13,751 nucleotides of DNA from CBDVBZ01 sp965372355 (lineage in GTDB: Bacteria > Krumholzibacteriota > Krumholzibacteriia > WVZY01), in assembly GCA_965372355.1 (NCBI GenBank), contig CBDVBZ010000100.1, forward strand, positions 1 through 13,751. Direction: 5' to 3'. The notes beneath the pieces were generated by a model, which was given only the letters and a program-made list of their open reading frames with translations, was not told where the DNA came from and searched no databases. Below, in pieces: positions 5,609-12,032 of the stretch. Made by a program: the position numbers and the translations under genes. Position 1 is the first letter of the stretch. Each line of letters begins with the position of its first letter.

Positions 5609-7497
5609 TCACGTTGTCGACGCGATGGCCGGAGCTGATCCGGCGTTGGAGACACCTGCTGTACCTCCTGCCGATCGTGTATCTGCTGCGCCCCGTGCTG
5701 TGGCAGCCGATCGACTATCGTTTTTATAACTACTTCCAGTCCAAGCGGGCCGTACTCCAATGGAGCGATGTCGTCGTCGTCGGCATCGATAAGCCAACGC
5801 TCGACGAACTCTTCCCAGCACCGATCTACCCATTGTCGCGGCACGCCGATCTGCACGCAAAGCTGACGACAAACCTGCACAAAATGGGTGCGTCGGCTAT
5901 CGTGATCGATCTCCAGTTTATCGAGGCGCTTTTTGATGCGCCGCCGAAATCCCTGGTCGACGCGTTTCGGTCTACGGGCAAGGTTTACCTCGGCGCGTTC
6001 GTCGTAGAAGAACGCCAGAGCCTCGGTGGCGGCGACTCCGTGCTCATCCGGCGCGCCATACTGCCGCACGATAGCCTTCTCGCGGCGTCGCAGGGTGCCT
6101 TTGTGGTCGATGTTCGGGTGGACCCCGACGGATGTCTGCGGAGGCTTCAGCCCGACGAGCGCCTCGACGATCTGGGGCTCTTGATGCTCCCGGAACGACT
6201 GGCGGAGACGCGAATCACCCGGCCCATTCCGATCGAGTTCCCATCGGCACAACAGCCGCTGCCGTATGTGTCGTATCGTGAGGTTCTGTCGGGAAGCCAG
6301 CACGTGCGCCACGCGATTCGGGGAAGAATCGCGTTTGTGGGTTCCGTTATCGATGAGTCCACGGACTACGTGGCGGTGCCGCGTGTGCAACAGCTTCCAA
6401 GCGGAAGGCTCGCACCGCGGATGCCGGGTGTTTCCGCGCTCGCGTCGATTACCCAGACACTGCTCGATGGCGCGCCGCTCATGGACGCACCGTGGACGGC
6501 GGTCCTCCTCTGGAATCTCGCGTGGGCGCTCGTCGTAGTCACGGCGATGCTGCGGCGACGTGTTGTCTTGTCTGTTGTGATGCTTCTCGGCGTGACCGCC
6601 CTAGCGATAGTCTTCACCGGGGTTTCTCACGTGTTTCTAGGTATCGTCTACCCGTGTGGTCTGCTGGTTGGTTCGGTGATGGTGTGCGGCGCGTTCACCA
6701 TAGCCCGTCTCGATCTGCAAACGACGAAGGACCTTTATCGACAAGAGGCGGAGGCGGAGCGTGTTCGTCGCGAAATGGAAACCGCGAGACGAACGCAGGA
6801 GGGCCTGCTTCCCAAGAAGATCCCGGAGATCGACGGCTTCACCGTCTCGGGAACGAATATCAGCTCACTCGAGGTATCCGGCGACTACTTCGATGTCATC
6901 GAGCGCGCTGAGGCCGGATCATTGATCCTTGCCATAGGCGATGTCAGTGGCAAGGGACTGCCGGCGGCACTTCTCATGTCCAACCTGCAGGCGGGGCTGC
7001 ACGCCAGGTTGGCGATGGAAGATTTCGATCTCGCACGCACGGCCAGCGGTATGAACCAGCTTTTGTGCGAGAACACCGAACCGGAACAGTTCGCGACGGT
7101 TCTCGTGGCTGAGTTTCACCCGGCGACCCGAAAGCTCCGTTATATCCGTGCGGGACACGAAATCCCGGTTTTTGTTTCCGGCGAAGGGGAGTCCAGGATG
7201 CTCGAAGCCGGTGGGATTGTTATGGGCTCTTTTCCGGGGTTTGAATACGAGGCGACGGAGGTCGCGATCAACCCTGGTGACGTCTGGTGCCTCTATACCG
7301 ACGGTGTCACGGAAGCTCGAAACAAGGAGCACGAGGAGTTTGGTGTCGCGCGACTGATCGACATTGTCAAGGCCCACCGTCATCAAACGGCGAAGCAAAT
7401 CGAGGAAGCGGTCGTCGCGGCGGTGAGAGATTTCACTCGTCTGGAACGACAAGCGGATGATGTCACATTGCTGATTCTTCGGGCTGACGCCGAATAG
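5605..7497 (+). CDS. CHASE2 sensor with C-terminal SpoIIE-type PP2C phosphatase
   Basis: This is a 630-aa membrane sensor phosphatase. A hydrophobic segment near 18-32 is followed by an extracytoplasmic CHASE2 domain (about 34-290), with VVVVGIDKPTLDEL at 56-69, ASAIVIDLQF at 96-105 and GRIAFVGSVIDESTDYVAVP at 240-259. Three transmembrane helices lie at about 297-313, 317-339 and 343-366. A charged, probably coiled-coil stretch runs 370-400. The cytoplasmic PP2C/SpoIIE domain (410-627) retains its metal-binding signatures: SGDYFDV (425-431), GDVSGKG (445-451), RAGHEIP (515-521), YTDGVTEA (564-571) and the terminal ADDVTLLIL (617-625). It should dephosphorylate a serine/threonine phosphoprotein, typically a STAS-domain anti-anti-sigma factor; no STAS or anti-sigma gene is in the window. 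The GTG start at 5605 overlaps the FecR stop in GTGA. The longer frame from 5446 lies inside the FecR gene and is rejected. Confidence 0.9.
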   Translation: MITLSTRWPELIRRWRHLLYLLPIVYLLRPVLWQPIDYRFYNYFQSKRAVLQWSDVVVVGIDKPTLDELFPAPIYPLSRHADLHAKLTTNLHKMGASAIVIDLQFIEALFDAPPKSLVDAFRSTGKVYLGAFVVEERQSLGGGDSVLIRRAILPHDSLLAASQGAFVVDVRVDPDGCLRRLQPDERLDDLGLLMLPERLAETRITRPIPIEFPSAQQPLPYVSYREVLSGSQHVRHAIRGRIAFVGSVIDESTDYVAVPRVQQLPSGRLAPRMPGVSALASITQTLLDGAPLMDAPWTAVLLWNLAWALVVVTAMLRRRVVLSVVMLLGVTALAIVFTGVSHVFLGIVYPCGLLVGSVMVCGAFTIARLDLQTTKDLYRQEAEAERVRREMETARRTQEGLLPKKIPEIDGFTVSGTNISSLEVSGDYFDVIERAEAGSLILAIGDVSGKGLPAALLMSNLQAGLHARLAMEDFDLARTASGMNQLLCENTEPEQFATVLVAEFHPATRKLRYIRAGHEIPVFVSGEGESRMLEAGGIVMGSFPGFEYEATEVAINPGDVWCLYTDGVTEARNKEHEEFGVARLIDIVKAHRHQTAKQIEEAVVAAVRDFTRLERQADDVTLLILRADAE

Positions 7498-7530
7498 AGC
7501 GGCGCGGCGTTCGTTCTTGATCATTCCTTT
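7488..7530 (+). terminator. Weak terminator-like hairpin after the phosphatase gene
   Basis: CGCCG (7488-7492) can pair with CGGCG (7500-7504). Alternatively ACGCCG (7487-7492) pairs with CGGCGT (7505-7510). A T-rich stretch (ttcgttcttgatcattcctt) follows. The stem overlaps the end of the CDS. The two registers and broken T-run make this a weak call. Confidence 0.25.
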
Positions 7531-7535
7531 CACTA

Positions 7536-7541
7536 TATAAT
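7536..7541 (+). promoter_or_regulatory. -10 box (TATAAT) upstream of the symporter gene
   Basis: A perfect TATAAT lies at 7536-7541, about 130 nt upstream of the symporter start. No good -35 is present at 17 bp; TTCTTG at 7514-7519 (16 bp) is a poor match, so an activator may be needed. The predicted start is near 7548. Confidence 0.45.
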
Positions 7542-7670
7542 AGACTCACCGGACAAACGCATTCCTGGAAAACAGAGAGCAAAAGACACCCGTACCATGG
7601 AGCCGCATCACCGGAGTGTGGCCCCGGACCGACGCGACAGCGAACCAATCCTTGCCGAAAGGGAGCTCAG

Positions 7671-9119
7671 ATGATCTTCACGATTATTGTTATCGCTTAC
7701 GTCGCATTTCTCATTGGCGTGGCCGCCGTCAAGAGCCGCCGGATCAAGAGCCAGGACGACTTCATGGTGGCGGGGCGGAGCGTGCCCGTCAAACTCCTGA
7801 TTGGGACGCTCGTCTGTACGTGGATCGGTTCGGGAAGTCTCTTTGGCGGGTCCGGTATGGGGTTTCGCGCCGGGTTTGCCGCGCTGTGGCAGTCGGCAGG
7901 GGCCTGGCTGGGGATCCTGGTGGTCTATTTTCTCGCGCACCGGGTCCGCCGGATCGCGCAGTACACCGTCCCCGATCTTCTGGAGAAACGATACAACGCG
8001 GGGGCGCGCGTCTTCGGCACGCTGCTCGTCATCGTCGCTTACTTAACGATCGCCGGGTATCAGTTCAAAGGCGGTGGGCGTCTAATAGCGATTATCTCCG
8101 GGGGGTCGATCGACCCCGATACCGGGGCGATGATCACCTGCCTCATTATTATCGTCTTCACCCTTCTTGCAGGAATGGTGTCGATCGTCTCGATCGATGT
8201 CTTTAACGGCCTCATTATGGTGATCGGCGTCGTTATCGCGATACCGCTTGCGATGAAGAGTGCCGGCGGGTGGAGCCAGATCACACAGACCCTTCCCGCA
8301 GATCATTTCACGCTTTTTGGTGAACACAATGCCAAGTGGGCGTTGGGGCTCCTCCTTCCCACGTTCTTGCTGCTTCTCGGTGAGAGCAGCATGTATCAGA
8401 AGTTCTTCTCCGCCAAGGATGAGAAGTCCGCGCGGCGAGCGGTGATCGGCATGATCGTTGGTGTCGTGGTCATCGAGGCCCTTCTCGTTTTTCTGGCCAT
8501 TGTGGGAAGCGCGATCTACTGGGGTGACGGATCGTTTTGGGAGGGCGGCGTGGTCGGCGGCAGCCTGATCGCCGGGCAGACCGAGGAAATTATCCTGAGG
8601 ATCGCCCGCTTCGATGTGGGTGCTTTGGGTGGCTGTCTGCTCTTGTGCGCGGGTGTGGCCATCATTCTGTCGACGGGGAACACCTTCTTGATGATTCCAT
8701 CGACAAACGTCACGCGCGATATCTATCACCGTTTTTTCCGGCCCGATGCAACCGACAAAGAGATCATCCGCTTTCAGCGGATTGCGATTGTCATCCTAGG
8801 GCTTACCGCCCTGGCGGTGTCGACACGCTTTACATACATTCTGTCGATGGCGTACTACGCGTATGTGATGGTGGGCGCGGGACTTACGCCTGCCATACTG
8901 GCGTGTTTCTTATGGAAACGTGTGACCCCGATGGGCGGGCTCTCATCGATCATCGGCGGTATGGCGGCGACGATCATTTCGCAGTTCGTCTTCGGGCTCG
9001 AGGTGGACCAGCTGATCTACCCGGCACTTTGCGTCTCAATCCCGCTTCTCATCTTTGTCAGCCTCGCAACCAAACCGTCGCCTGAGGAGAAGTGGAAGCC
9101 GTTTTTTGCGGATAAGTGA
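7671..9119 (+). CDS. Sodium:solute symporter family (SSS) transporter
   Basis: This is a 482-aa inner-membrane protein with about 12-13 hydrophobic helices and the SSS-family pattern. A first helix is followed by SQDDFMVAGRSVPV (27-40), then WIGSGSLFGGSGMGFRAGF (51-69) and YTVPDLLEKRYN (98-109). The conserved helix-8 region reads ILSTGNTFLMIPSTNVTRDI, ending in the usual D-I-Y. It should couple sodium entry to uptake of an organic solute. The substrate cannot be told from sequence: proline, pantothenate, sugars, carboxylates and others share this fold. ATG 7671 is preceded by GGGAG (7661-7665). It ends in a short soluble tail (KWKPFFADK). It is transcribed alone from 7536-7541 and is convergent with the MtfA-like gene, with only 9 bp between them. 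Confidence 0.9.
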   Translation: MIFTIIVIAYVAFLIGVAAVKSRRIKSQDDFMVAGRSVPVKLLIGTLVCTWIGSGSLFGGSGMGFRAGFAALWQSAGAWLGILVVYFLAHRVRRIAQYTVPDLLEKRYNAGARVFGTLLVIVAYLTIAGYQFKGGGRLIAIISGGSIDPDTGAMITCLIIIVFTLLAGMVSIVSIDVFNGLIMVIGVVIAIPLAMKSAGGWSQITQTLPADHFTLFGEHNAKWALGLLLPTFLLLLGESSMYQKFFSAKDEKSARRAVIGMIVGVVVIEALLVFLAIVGSAIYWGDGSFWEGGVVGGSLIAGQTEEIILRIARFDVGALGGCLLLCAGVAIILSTGNTFLMIPSTNVTRDIYHRFFRPDATDKEIIRFQRIAIVILGLTALAVSTRFTYILSMAYYAYVMVGAGLTPAILACFLWKRVTPMGGLSSIIGGMAATIISQFVFGLEVDQLIYPALCVSIPLLIFVSLATKPSPEEKWKPFFADK

Positions 9120-9128
9120 TCGCTGCCG

Positions 9129-10025
9129 TTACGTGTAATCGAACCATTCCACGGGGTCTTGCCGGTAGTAGCGTTGGAGTTCAAAGTATACATCGGGGAA
9201 TTCATCGCTCAGCGCAAACGGTGTCTCGAAAAAGCTCTCCGTGACAACGGCAAAAAACTCTGCCGCGTCGCCCAGGGCGTAATCGTCGATGACCGGATCG
9301 ATGCCGTCGTCGATTTGCGTCTGAAGATCCCCAAAAGCGGTCTCGAAAACCCGCCCCCACCGGGCGTAGTCCTCGCGTGAATCCAGACGCGGTGCGCCGT
9401 CGAGGGTACCGTTTTCGAGATCGAGCTGATGTGCGAACTCGTGGAGGACGACGTTGTAGGCGGGCACGAGCTCGCCCTCCTCGTCGTGTCCGTCTGGCAT
9501 GTTTTGAGGAGTGGGTGCCGCTGCGGCATCGCGAAGTGCGCGCGGGTCGTGTGGCCGGCCGTTGCCACGGCGGTCCTGGGCATCTTTCAGTGGCATCGGT
9601 GCCGCCGCCCCAGTGACATCATCCCACGAAAGCACGAGAGAGCCGTGCTGCCAGGTCTCGCCGGCGCGTTCCAGATCATACTCGCTCACGACGCCGGCAT
9701 CCACTTGCCTCACCGGTGCGACGTATGTCGAGGGGTAGACGAGGATCGATGTGAGATCGGGGAAGTAGTCCGTGTGGCGGTGGAGCAGAAGCACGCAGGC
9801 CTGCGCGGCGATCACGACACGGATCTCCTCGGTGAGCGCGAGGCCGCCGCAGCCTTCGAAGTGCTTCTCGGCAAGAAACACATGGATATGTCCGTGCAAT
9901 TCGTCCCGGTCGGCCTGTGGGAGCCGTCGGTAGAGCTCCACATGGCTATCGAGCACGCTCACCCACGGCTCGGGGAACGGCTGGGCCCGGAGTTTTCTTC
10001 TTTGTCTGTCCCTCCAGAATCGCAT
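9129..10025 (-). CDS. MtfA-like zinc metallopeptidase with an insertion
   Basis: This 298-aa protein belongs to the MtfA (M90) peptidase family, named for E. coli MtfA, which acts with the Mlc/glucose-PTS circuit. The zinc motif HEFAH is at 195-199 (NVVLHEFAHQLDLENGT), and AAEFFAVVTESFFETP (254-269) supplies the third Glu ligand. The upstream core is also typical: EKHFEGCGGLALTEEIRVVI (53-72) and SEYDLERAGETW (114-125). From memory of the family, about 10-15 residues separate LSWDDV from NVVLHEFAH; here about 53 do (138-190), a Pro/Ala/Asp-rich insert. It is cytoplasmic, with no signal peptide. Two adjacent ATGs (10028 and 10025) fit the start. 10025 is chosen because GAGG on the minus strand is 5 nt from it and only 2 nt from the other. 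The longer frame from 10235 would overlap the divergent gene and is rejected. Confidence 0.87.
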   Translation of the reverse strand: MRFWRDRQRRKLRAQPFPEPWVSVLDSHVELYRRLPQADRDELHGHIHVFLAEKHFEGCGGLALTEEIRVVIAAQACVLLLHRHTDYFPDLTSILVYPSTYVAPVRQVDAGVVSEYDLERAGETWQHGSLVLSWDDVTGAAAPMPLKDAQDRRGNGRPHDPRALRDAAAAPTPQNMPDGHDEEGELVPAYNVVLHEFAHQLDLENGTLDGAPRLDSREDYARWGRVFETAFGDLQTQIDDGIDPVIDDYALGDAAEFFAVVTESFFETPFALSDEFPDVYFELQRYYRQDPVEWFDYT

Positions 10026-10052
10026 CATCGCCTCGTATTGAAAGGTATCACA

Positions 10053-10081
10053 TTTACAGTGTTGCTCGCGGCCGTTATCAT
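10053..10081 (+). promoter_or_regulatory. Sigma70 promoter of the IMPase-family gene
   Basis: TTTACA (10053-10058) and TATCAT (10076-10081) each match consensus 5 of 6 and are separated by exactly 17 bp. The predicted transcript starts near 10088, with a 5' leader of about 40 nt before ATG 10129. Confidence 0.65.
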
Positions 10082-10128
10082 GGATTTCCCCAAGGGCCCC
10101 TGTCGCTGTTGTCGAGGAGTAGCAGACG

Positions 10129-10896
10129 ATGATCACAAAAACGCTTCGCGAAATCTCAGAGGCGGTGCTCGAGGAATTCTCGCGCGACAAGACTGCCGGC
10201 GAGACAGAAACAAAACAGGGGCTCGATATTGTCACAGAGGCTGATTACCGCATCCAGCGTTGTATCGTCGACATCATCAAGCGTCGGCATCCGGAGCACG
10301 GCGTGCTTGCCGAAGAGAGCGCGGATCAGCAAACGGGTGAGCATCTGTGGGTGATCGACCCGATCGATGGCACGATCAACTTCGCAGCGGGAAGCCCGCT
10401 CTACTCCGTGTCGATAGCCTACCAGCATCACGGGCTGACCCGGTGCGGACTCGTTCTCCTGCCTGCTCTAAAAAAGCGCTATCACGCAGAAGCAGGGGTG
10501 GGGAGCTTTCGTGGACGCACGTCGCTCCGCACATCGACCCGACCGCTCGAAGAGTCCGTGATCAGCGTGGGTCTTACATCGCACTACACCGAGGCGGAAA
10601 CCGAAGCGACACTCGCGATCATCCGGGCGCTCTCGCAACGTGTCCGTGGCGTGAGGATCTTTGTCGCGGAGGCACTCGAGCTTTCATGGATTGCGGAAGG
10701 CGCGATGGATGGGCACCTGACCGTCAAGGCGGATCCCTACAGCGCCGCCGCGGGAGCGTTGCTCGTCCGCGAGGCGGGAGGCGTGGTCACGGACATGGCC
10801 GGCGCCGATGTGACAAACGAATCCCAGAGCATCGTCGCGACAAACGGACGGATCCACGAAGAGATTCTTGCGATATGCCGCGACGCGCAGCGGTGA
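10129..10896 (+). CDS. Inositol monophosphatase-family protein, metal-ligand Asp replaced
   Basis: This 255-aa cytoplasmic protein has the IMPase fold (SuhB, CysQ and FBPase relatives), which hydrolyses phosphate monoesters with Mg2+. Motifs seen are AEES (61-64, providing the Glu-Glu pair) and VIDPIDGTINF (75-85, the D-P-I-D-G-T metal/catalytic signature). The C-terminal motif is normally W-D-x-A-A-G; here PYSAAAGALLVREAGG (203-218) has Y204-S205 where Trp-Asp are expected. That Asp normally binds the second metal and the substrate, so activity may be altered or lost. AGC (10741-10743) is two base changes from an Asp codon. The rest of the fold is intact. GAGGAG (10114-10119) precedes ATG 10129. 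It is divergent from the MtfA-like gene and followed by higBA after 64 nt. The substrate (inositol phosphate, 3'-phosphoadenosine phosphate or other) is unknown. Confidence 0.88.
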   Translation: MITKTLREISEAVLEEFSRDKTAGETETKQGLDIVTEADYRIQRCIVDIIKRRHPEHGVLAEESADQQTGEHLWVIDPIDGTINFAAGSPLYSVSIAYQHHGLTRCGLVLLPALKKRYHAEAGVGSFRGRTSLRTSTRPLEESVISVGLTSHYTEAETEATLAIIRALSQRVRGVRIFVAEALELSWIAEGAMDGHLTVKADPYSAAAGALLVREAGGVVTDMAGADVTNESQSIVATNGRIHEEILAICRDAQR

Positions 10897-10919
10897 GAAG
10901 ACCCCAACTATCCCAGTAT

Positions 10920-10950
10920 TAACGCTTGACGTTATTAACGTGACGCGTTA
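10920..10950. promoter_or_regulatory. 31-bp near-perfect palindrome, probable HigA operator
   Basis: The sequence is symmetric about 10935. TAACGC (10920-10925) matches GCGTTA (10945-10950), and ACGTTA (10929-10934) matches TAACGT (10936-10941). In all, 13 of 15 base pairs are symmetric. It covers the -35 box, the spacer and the first bases of the -10 box of the higBA promoter, so a bound repressor would block RNA polymerase. Autorepression by the antitoxin HigA is the usual arrangement in this family. Confidence 0.7.
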
Positions 10951-10954
10951 TTAT
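10926..10954 (+). promoter_or_regulatory. higBA promoter
   Basis: TTGACG (10926-10931) and TATTAT (10949-10954) each match the sigma70 consensus 5 of 6, with a 17-bp spacer. The predicted start is at or next to 10961, the first base of the toxin GTG codon. The mRNA would then have no leader. Confidence 0.7.
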
Positions 10955-10960
10955 TAAGCT

Positions 10961-11242
10961 GTGATCCGGTCATTCCGCGACAAGGATACCGAGAAGGTCT
11001 TTCTCCACGAGCGCATCCGGAAGCTAAACAGAGAGTTACAACGGATCGCGCAGCGCAAACTTCTGATGCTGGACGCCGCGGAGTCTCTGGCCGACCTCCG
11101 TTTTCCACCCGGCAACCGTCTGGAAAAGCTCACCGCAGATCGTGCGGGGCAATACAGCATCCGGATCAACGATCAGTGGCGCGTCTGCTTTTGGTGGCGC
11201 GAAGGCGATGCGTATGATGTTGAAATCGTCGATTATCATTGA
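10961..11242 (+). CDS. higB: HigB-type toxin (RelE superfamily mRNA interferase)
   Basis: This 93-aa protein matches the HigB/RelE toxin fold. It begins MIRSFRDKDTEKVFL, has ADLRFPPGNRLEKL in the middle, and ends in the characteristic GQYSIRINDQWRVCFWW (about 63-79) and DAYDVEIVDYH (83-93). Such toxins bind the ribosome and cleave mRNA at the A site during translation. The basic and aromatic C-terminal residues expected of an active toxin (R78-type Arg, terminal Y-H) are present. The GTG start at 10961 has no Shine-Dalgarno upstream and lies about 7 nt after the -10 box, so leaderless translation is predicted. The toxin gene precedes the antitoxin, as is typical of higBA, and its stop codon TGA overlaps the GAGGAG Shine-Dalgarno of higA. 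Confidence 0.9.
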   Translation: MIRSFRDKDTEKVFLHERIRKLNRELQRIAQRKLLMLDAAESLADLRFPPGNRLEKLTADRAGQYSIRINDQWRVCFWWREGDAYDVEIVDYH

Positions 11243-11253
11243 GGAGCGAGTTC

Positions 11254-11565
11254 ATGGGACGAAAGCTACCACTCATTCATCCGGGTGAGATCCTTCTTGA
11301 GGAGTTTCTCAAGCCGCTCAAGCTCAGCCAGTATCGCCTGGCGAAGGATATCAGCGTGCCGCCAAGGCGTATCAACGAGATCGTGCATGGAAAACGCGCG
11401 ATTTCCGCGGACACTGCACTGCGGTTCTCACGTTACTTCGGCAACAGCGAACGCTTCTGGATGAATCTGCAGACACGCTATGATCTCGAGGTTCAAAGAG
11501 AGCGACTGGGCAACAGTCTTATTCGTGAGGTCGGTGTCTATCGAGTTCAAAAAGATAAAGTCTGA
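11254..11565 (+). CDS. higA: HigA-type antitoxin (XRE-family DNA-binding protein)
   Basis: This 103-aa protein opens with LIHPGEILLEEFLKPLKLSQ (7-26), the HigA family signature. A helix-turn-helix follows (LSQYRLAKDISVPPRRINEI, 24-43) with the HGKRAISADTALRFSRYF (46-63) continuation. It should neutralise HigB by direct binding and, with it, repress the promoter through the palindrome at 10920-10950. ATG 11254 is chosen because GAGGAG (11241-11246) lies 7 nt upstream; a TTG at 11239 overlapping the toxin stop is in frame but has no ribosome binding site. The protein is followed by a structured non-coding stretch. Confidence 0.92.
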   Translation: MGRKLPLIHPGEILLEEFLKPLKLSQYRLAKDISVPPRRINEIVHGKRAISADTALRFSRYFGNSERFWMNLQTRYDLEVQRERLGNSLIREVGVYRVQKDKV

Positions 11566-11710
11566 CACCGCAAGATGCGACTTTCGTCACGGCGGTACTC
11601 CCGGATAGCGTTTCACGGCCCACAACACGTGGGAGCGCCTCGACTCGTCTGGGTGAGAGCCTCCCAACAACGCATACGCAAGCGCCAAACACGACTATCT
11701 CGTTCTGCGC

Positions 11711-11739
11711 TTGAGTTTTAGCGTTGTTTATGGTATAAT
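11711..11739 (+). promoter_or_regulatory. Strong sigma70 promoter with extended -10
   Basis: TTGAGT (11711-11716, 4 of 6) and a perfect TATAAT (11734-11739) are separated by 17 bp. The TGG just before the -10 box (11731-11733) gives the extended -10 form TGnTATAAT. It is the best promoter in the window. The predicted start is near 11745, immediately before the hairpin at 11755. Confidence 0.75.
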
Positions 11740-11744
11740 ACACA

Positions 11745-11840
11745 CTCGAAAGTGCCGACCCGCTTGCCGACCCGCGTGAGTCACATGCAGCACCCGAGGT
11801 GCATGATGACAAGGGTTCGCAAGCAGGTCGGGTTTTCTTC
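11745..11840 (+). ncRNA. Candidate small RNA or attenuator leader of about 95 nt
   Basis: A rod-like fold is directly visible. The outer stem joins CCGACC (11755-11760) to GGTCGG (11826-11831) and GCTTGC (11762-11767) to GCAAGC (11819-11824), with one C-A mismatch. A middle stem joins ACCC (11770-11773) to GGGT (11813-11816). The upper stem joins GTCACATGCA (11780-11789) to TGCATG (11800-11805) and TGAC (11807-11810), with one bulged A and a 10-nt loop. The fold is followed by gttttcttct, as in an intrinsic terminator. With the promoter at 11711-11739 this gives a compact transcription unit. I recognise no known riboswitch or RNA family in it. It could be an independent sRNA or the attenuator of the membrane protein gene. 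Confidence 0.5.
11754..11775 (+). repeat. Tandem direct repeat GCCGACCCGC x2
   Basis: The 10-mer GCCGACCCGC occurs at 11754-11763 and again at 11766-11775. Both copies contain CCGACC, which can pair with GGTCGG at 11826-11831, so two alternative pairings compete for the 3' arm of the terminator-like stem. Confidence 0.6.
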
Positions 11841-12032
11841 TCCTCCGCGATTCGTCTCGAGACCCCACCGTCGAGTATTTCAGGGCAGTATTTCTGTTTG
11901 TGCTCCTATCGCACGACATGGTGATGCAGGCGTTCTTCGAACTTGGTGTAACTCGTTTCATTTGATAGAATAAGCGTGCCGAGCAAGGCCGCGATGTGTT
12001 GTGTGTCTGTTCCGAAACGGGATAACCAGGGG

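Larger units (their letters stand above)
11566..12032 (+). other. Non-coding stretch with promoter and structured RNA candidate
   Basis: About 465 bp separate higA from the most likely start of the membrane protein gene. No ORF here looks real. The stretch holds a short CCCAC/GTGGG hairpin (11619-11633) just after higA, a strong promoter (11711-11739), a long rod-like hairpin (11755-11831) with a T-rich end, a perfect 10-bp palindrome GTCTCGAGAC (11854-11863), and a small GTGC/GCAC hairpin further on. Confidence 0.6.

Noticed and set aside
5299..6390. A 363-aa open frame on the minus strand opposite the FecR and CHASE2 genes
   Set aside because: It lies antisense across two well-supported genes, has no recognisable domain, and its composition (rich in Arg, Gln and His) is typical of antisense shadows in GC-rich DNA.
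9429..10244. A 271-aa plus-strand frame opposite the MtfA-like gene
   Set aside because: The minus strand has HEFAH and the other MtfA motifs here. The plus frame would also overlap the start of the IMPase gene in another frame.
11755..11831. Integron attC site or hammerhead ribozyme for the long hairpin
   Set aside because: The ends lack the GTTRRRY/RYYYAAC core boxes of attC, and no integrase is nearby. The nearest match to the hammerhead core CUGAUGA is AUGAUGA, lacking the required C.
11812..11832. A tRNA T-arm suggested by GGGTTCGCAAGC
   Set aside because: No acceptor, D-arm or anticodon arm can be formed around it, and the bases are better explained by the rod-like hairpin.
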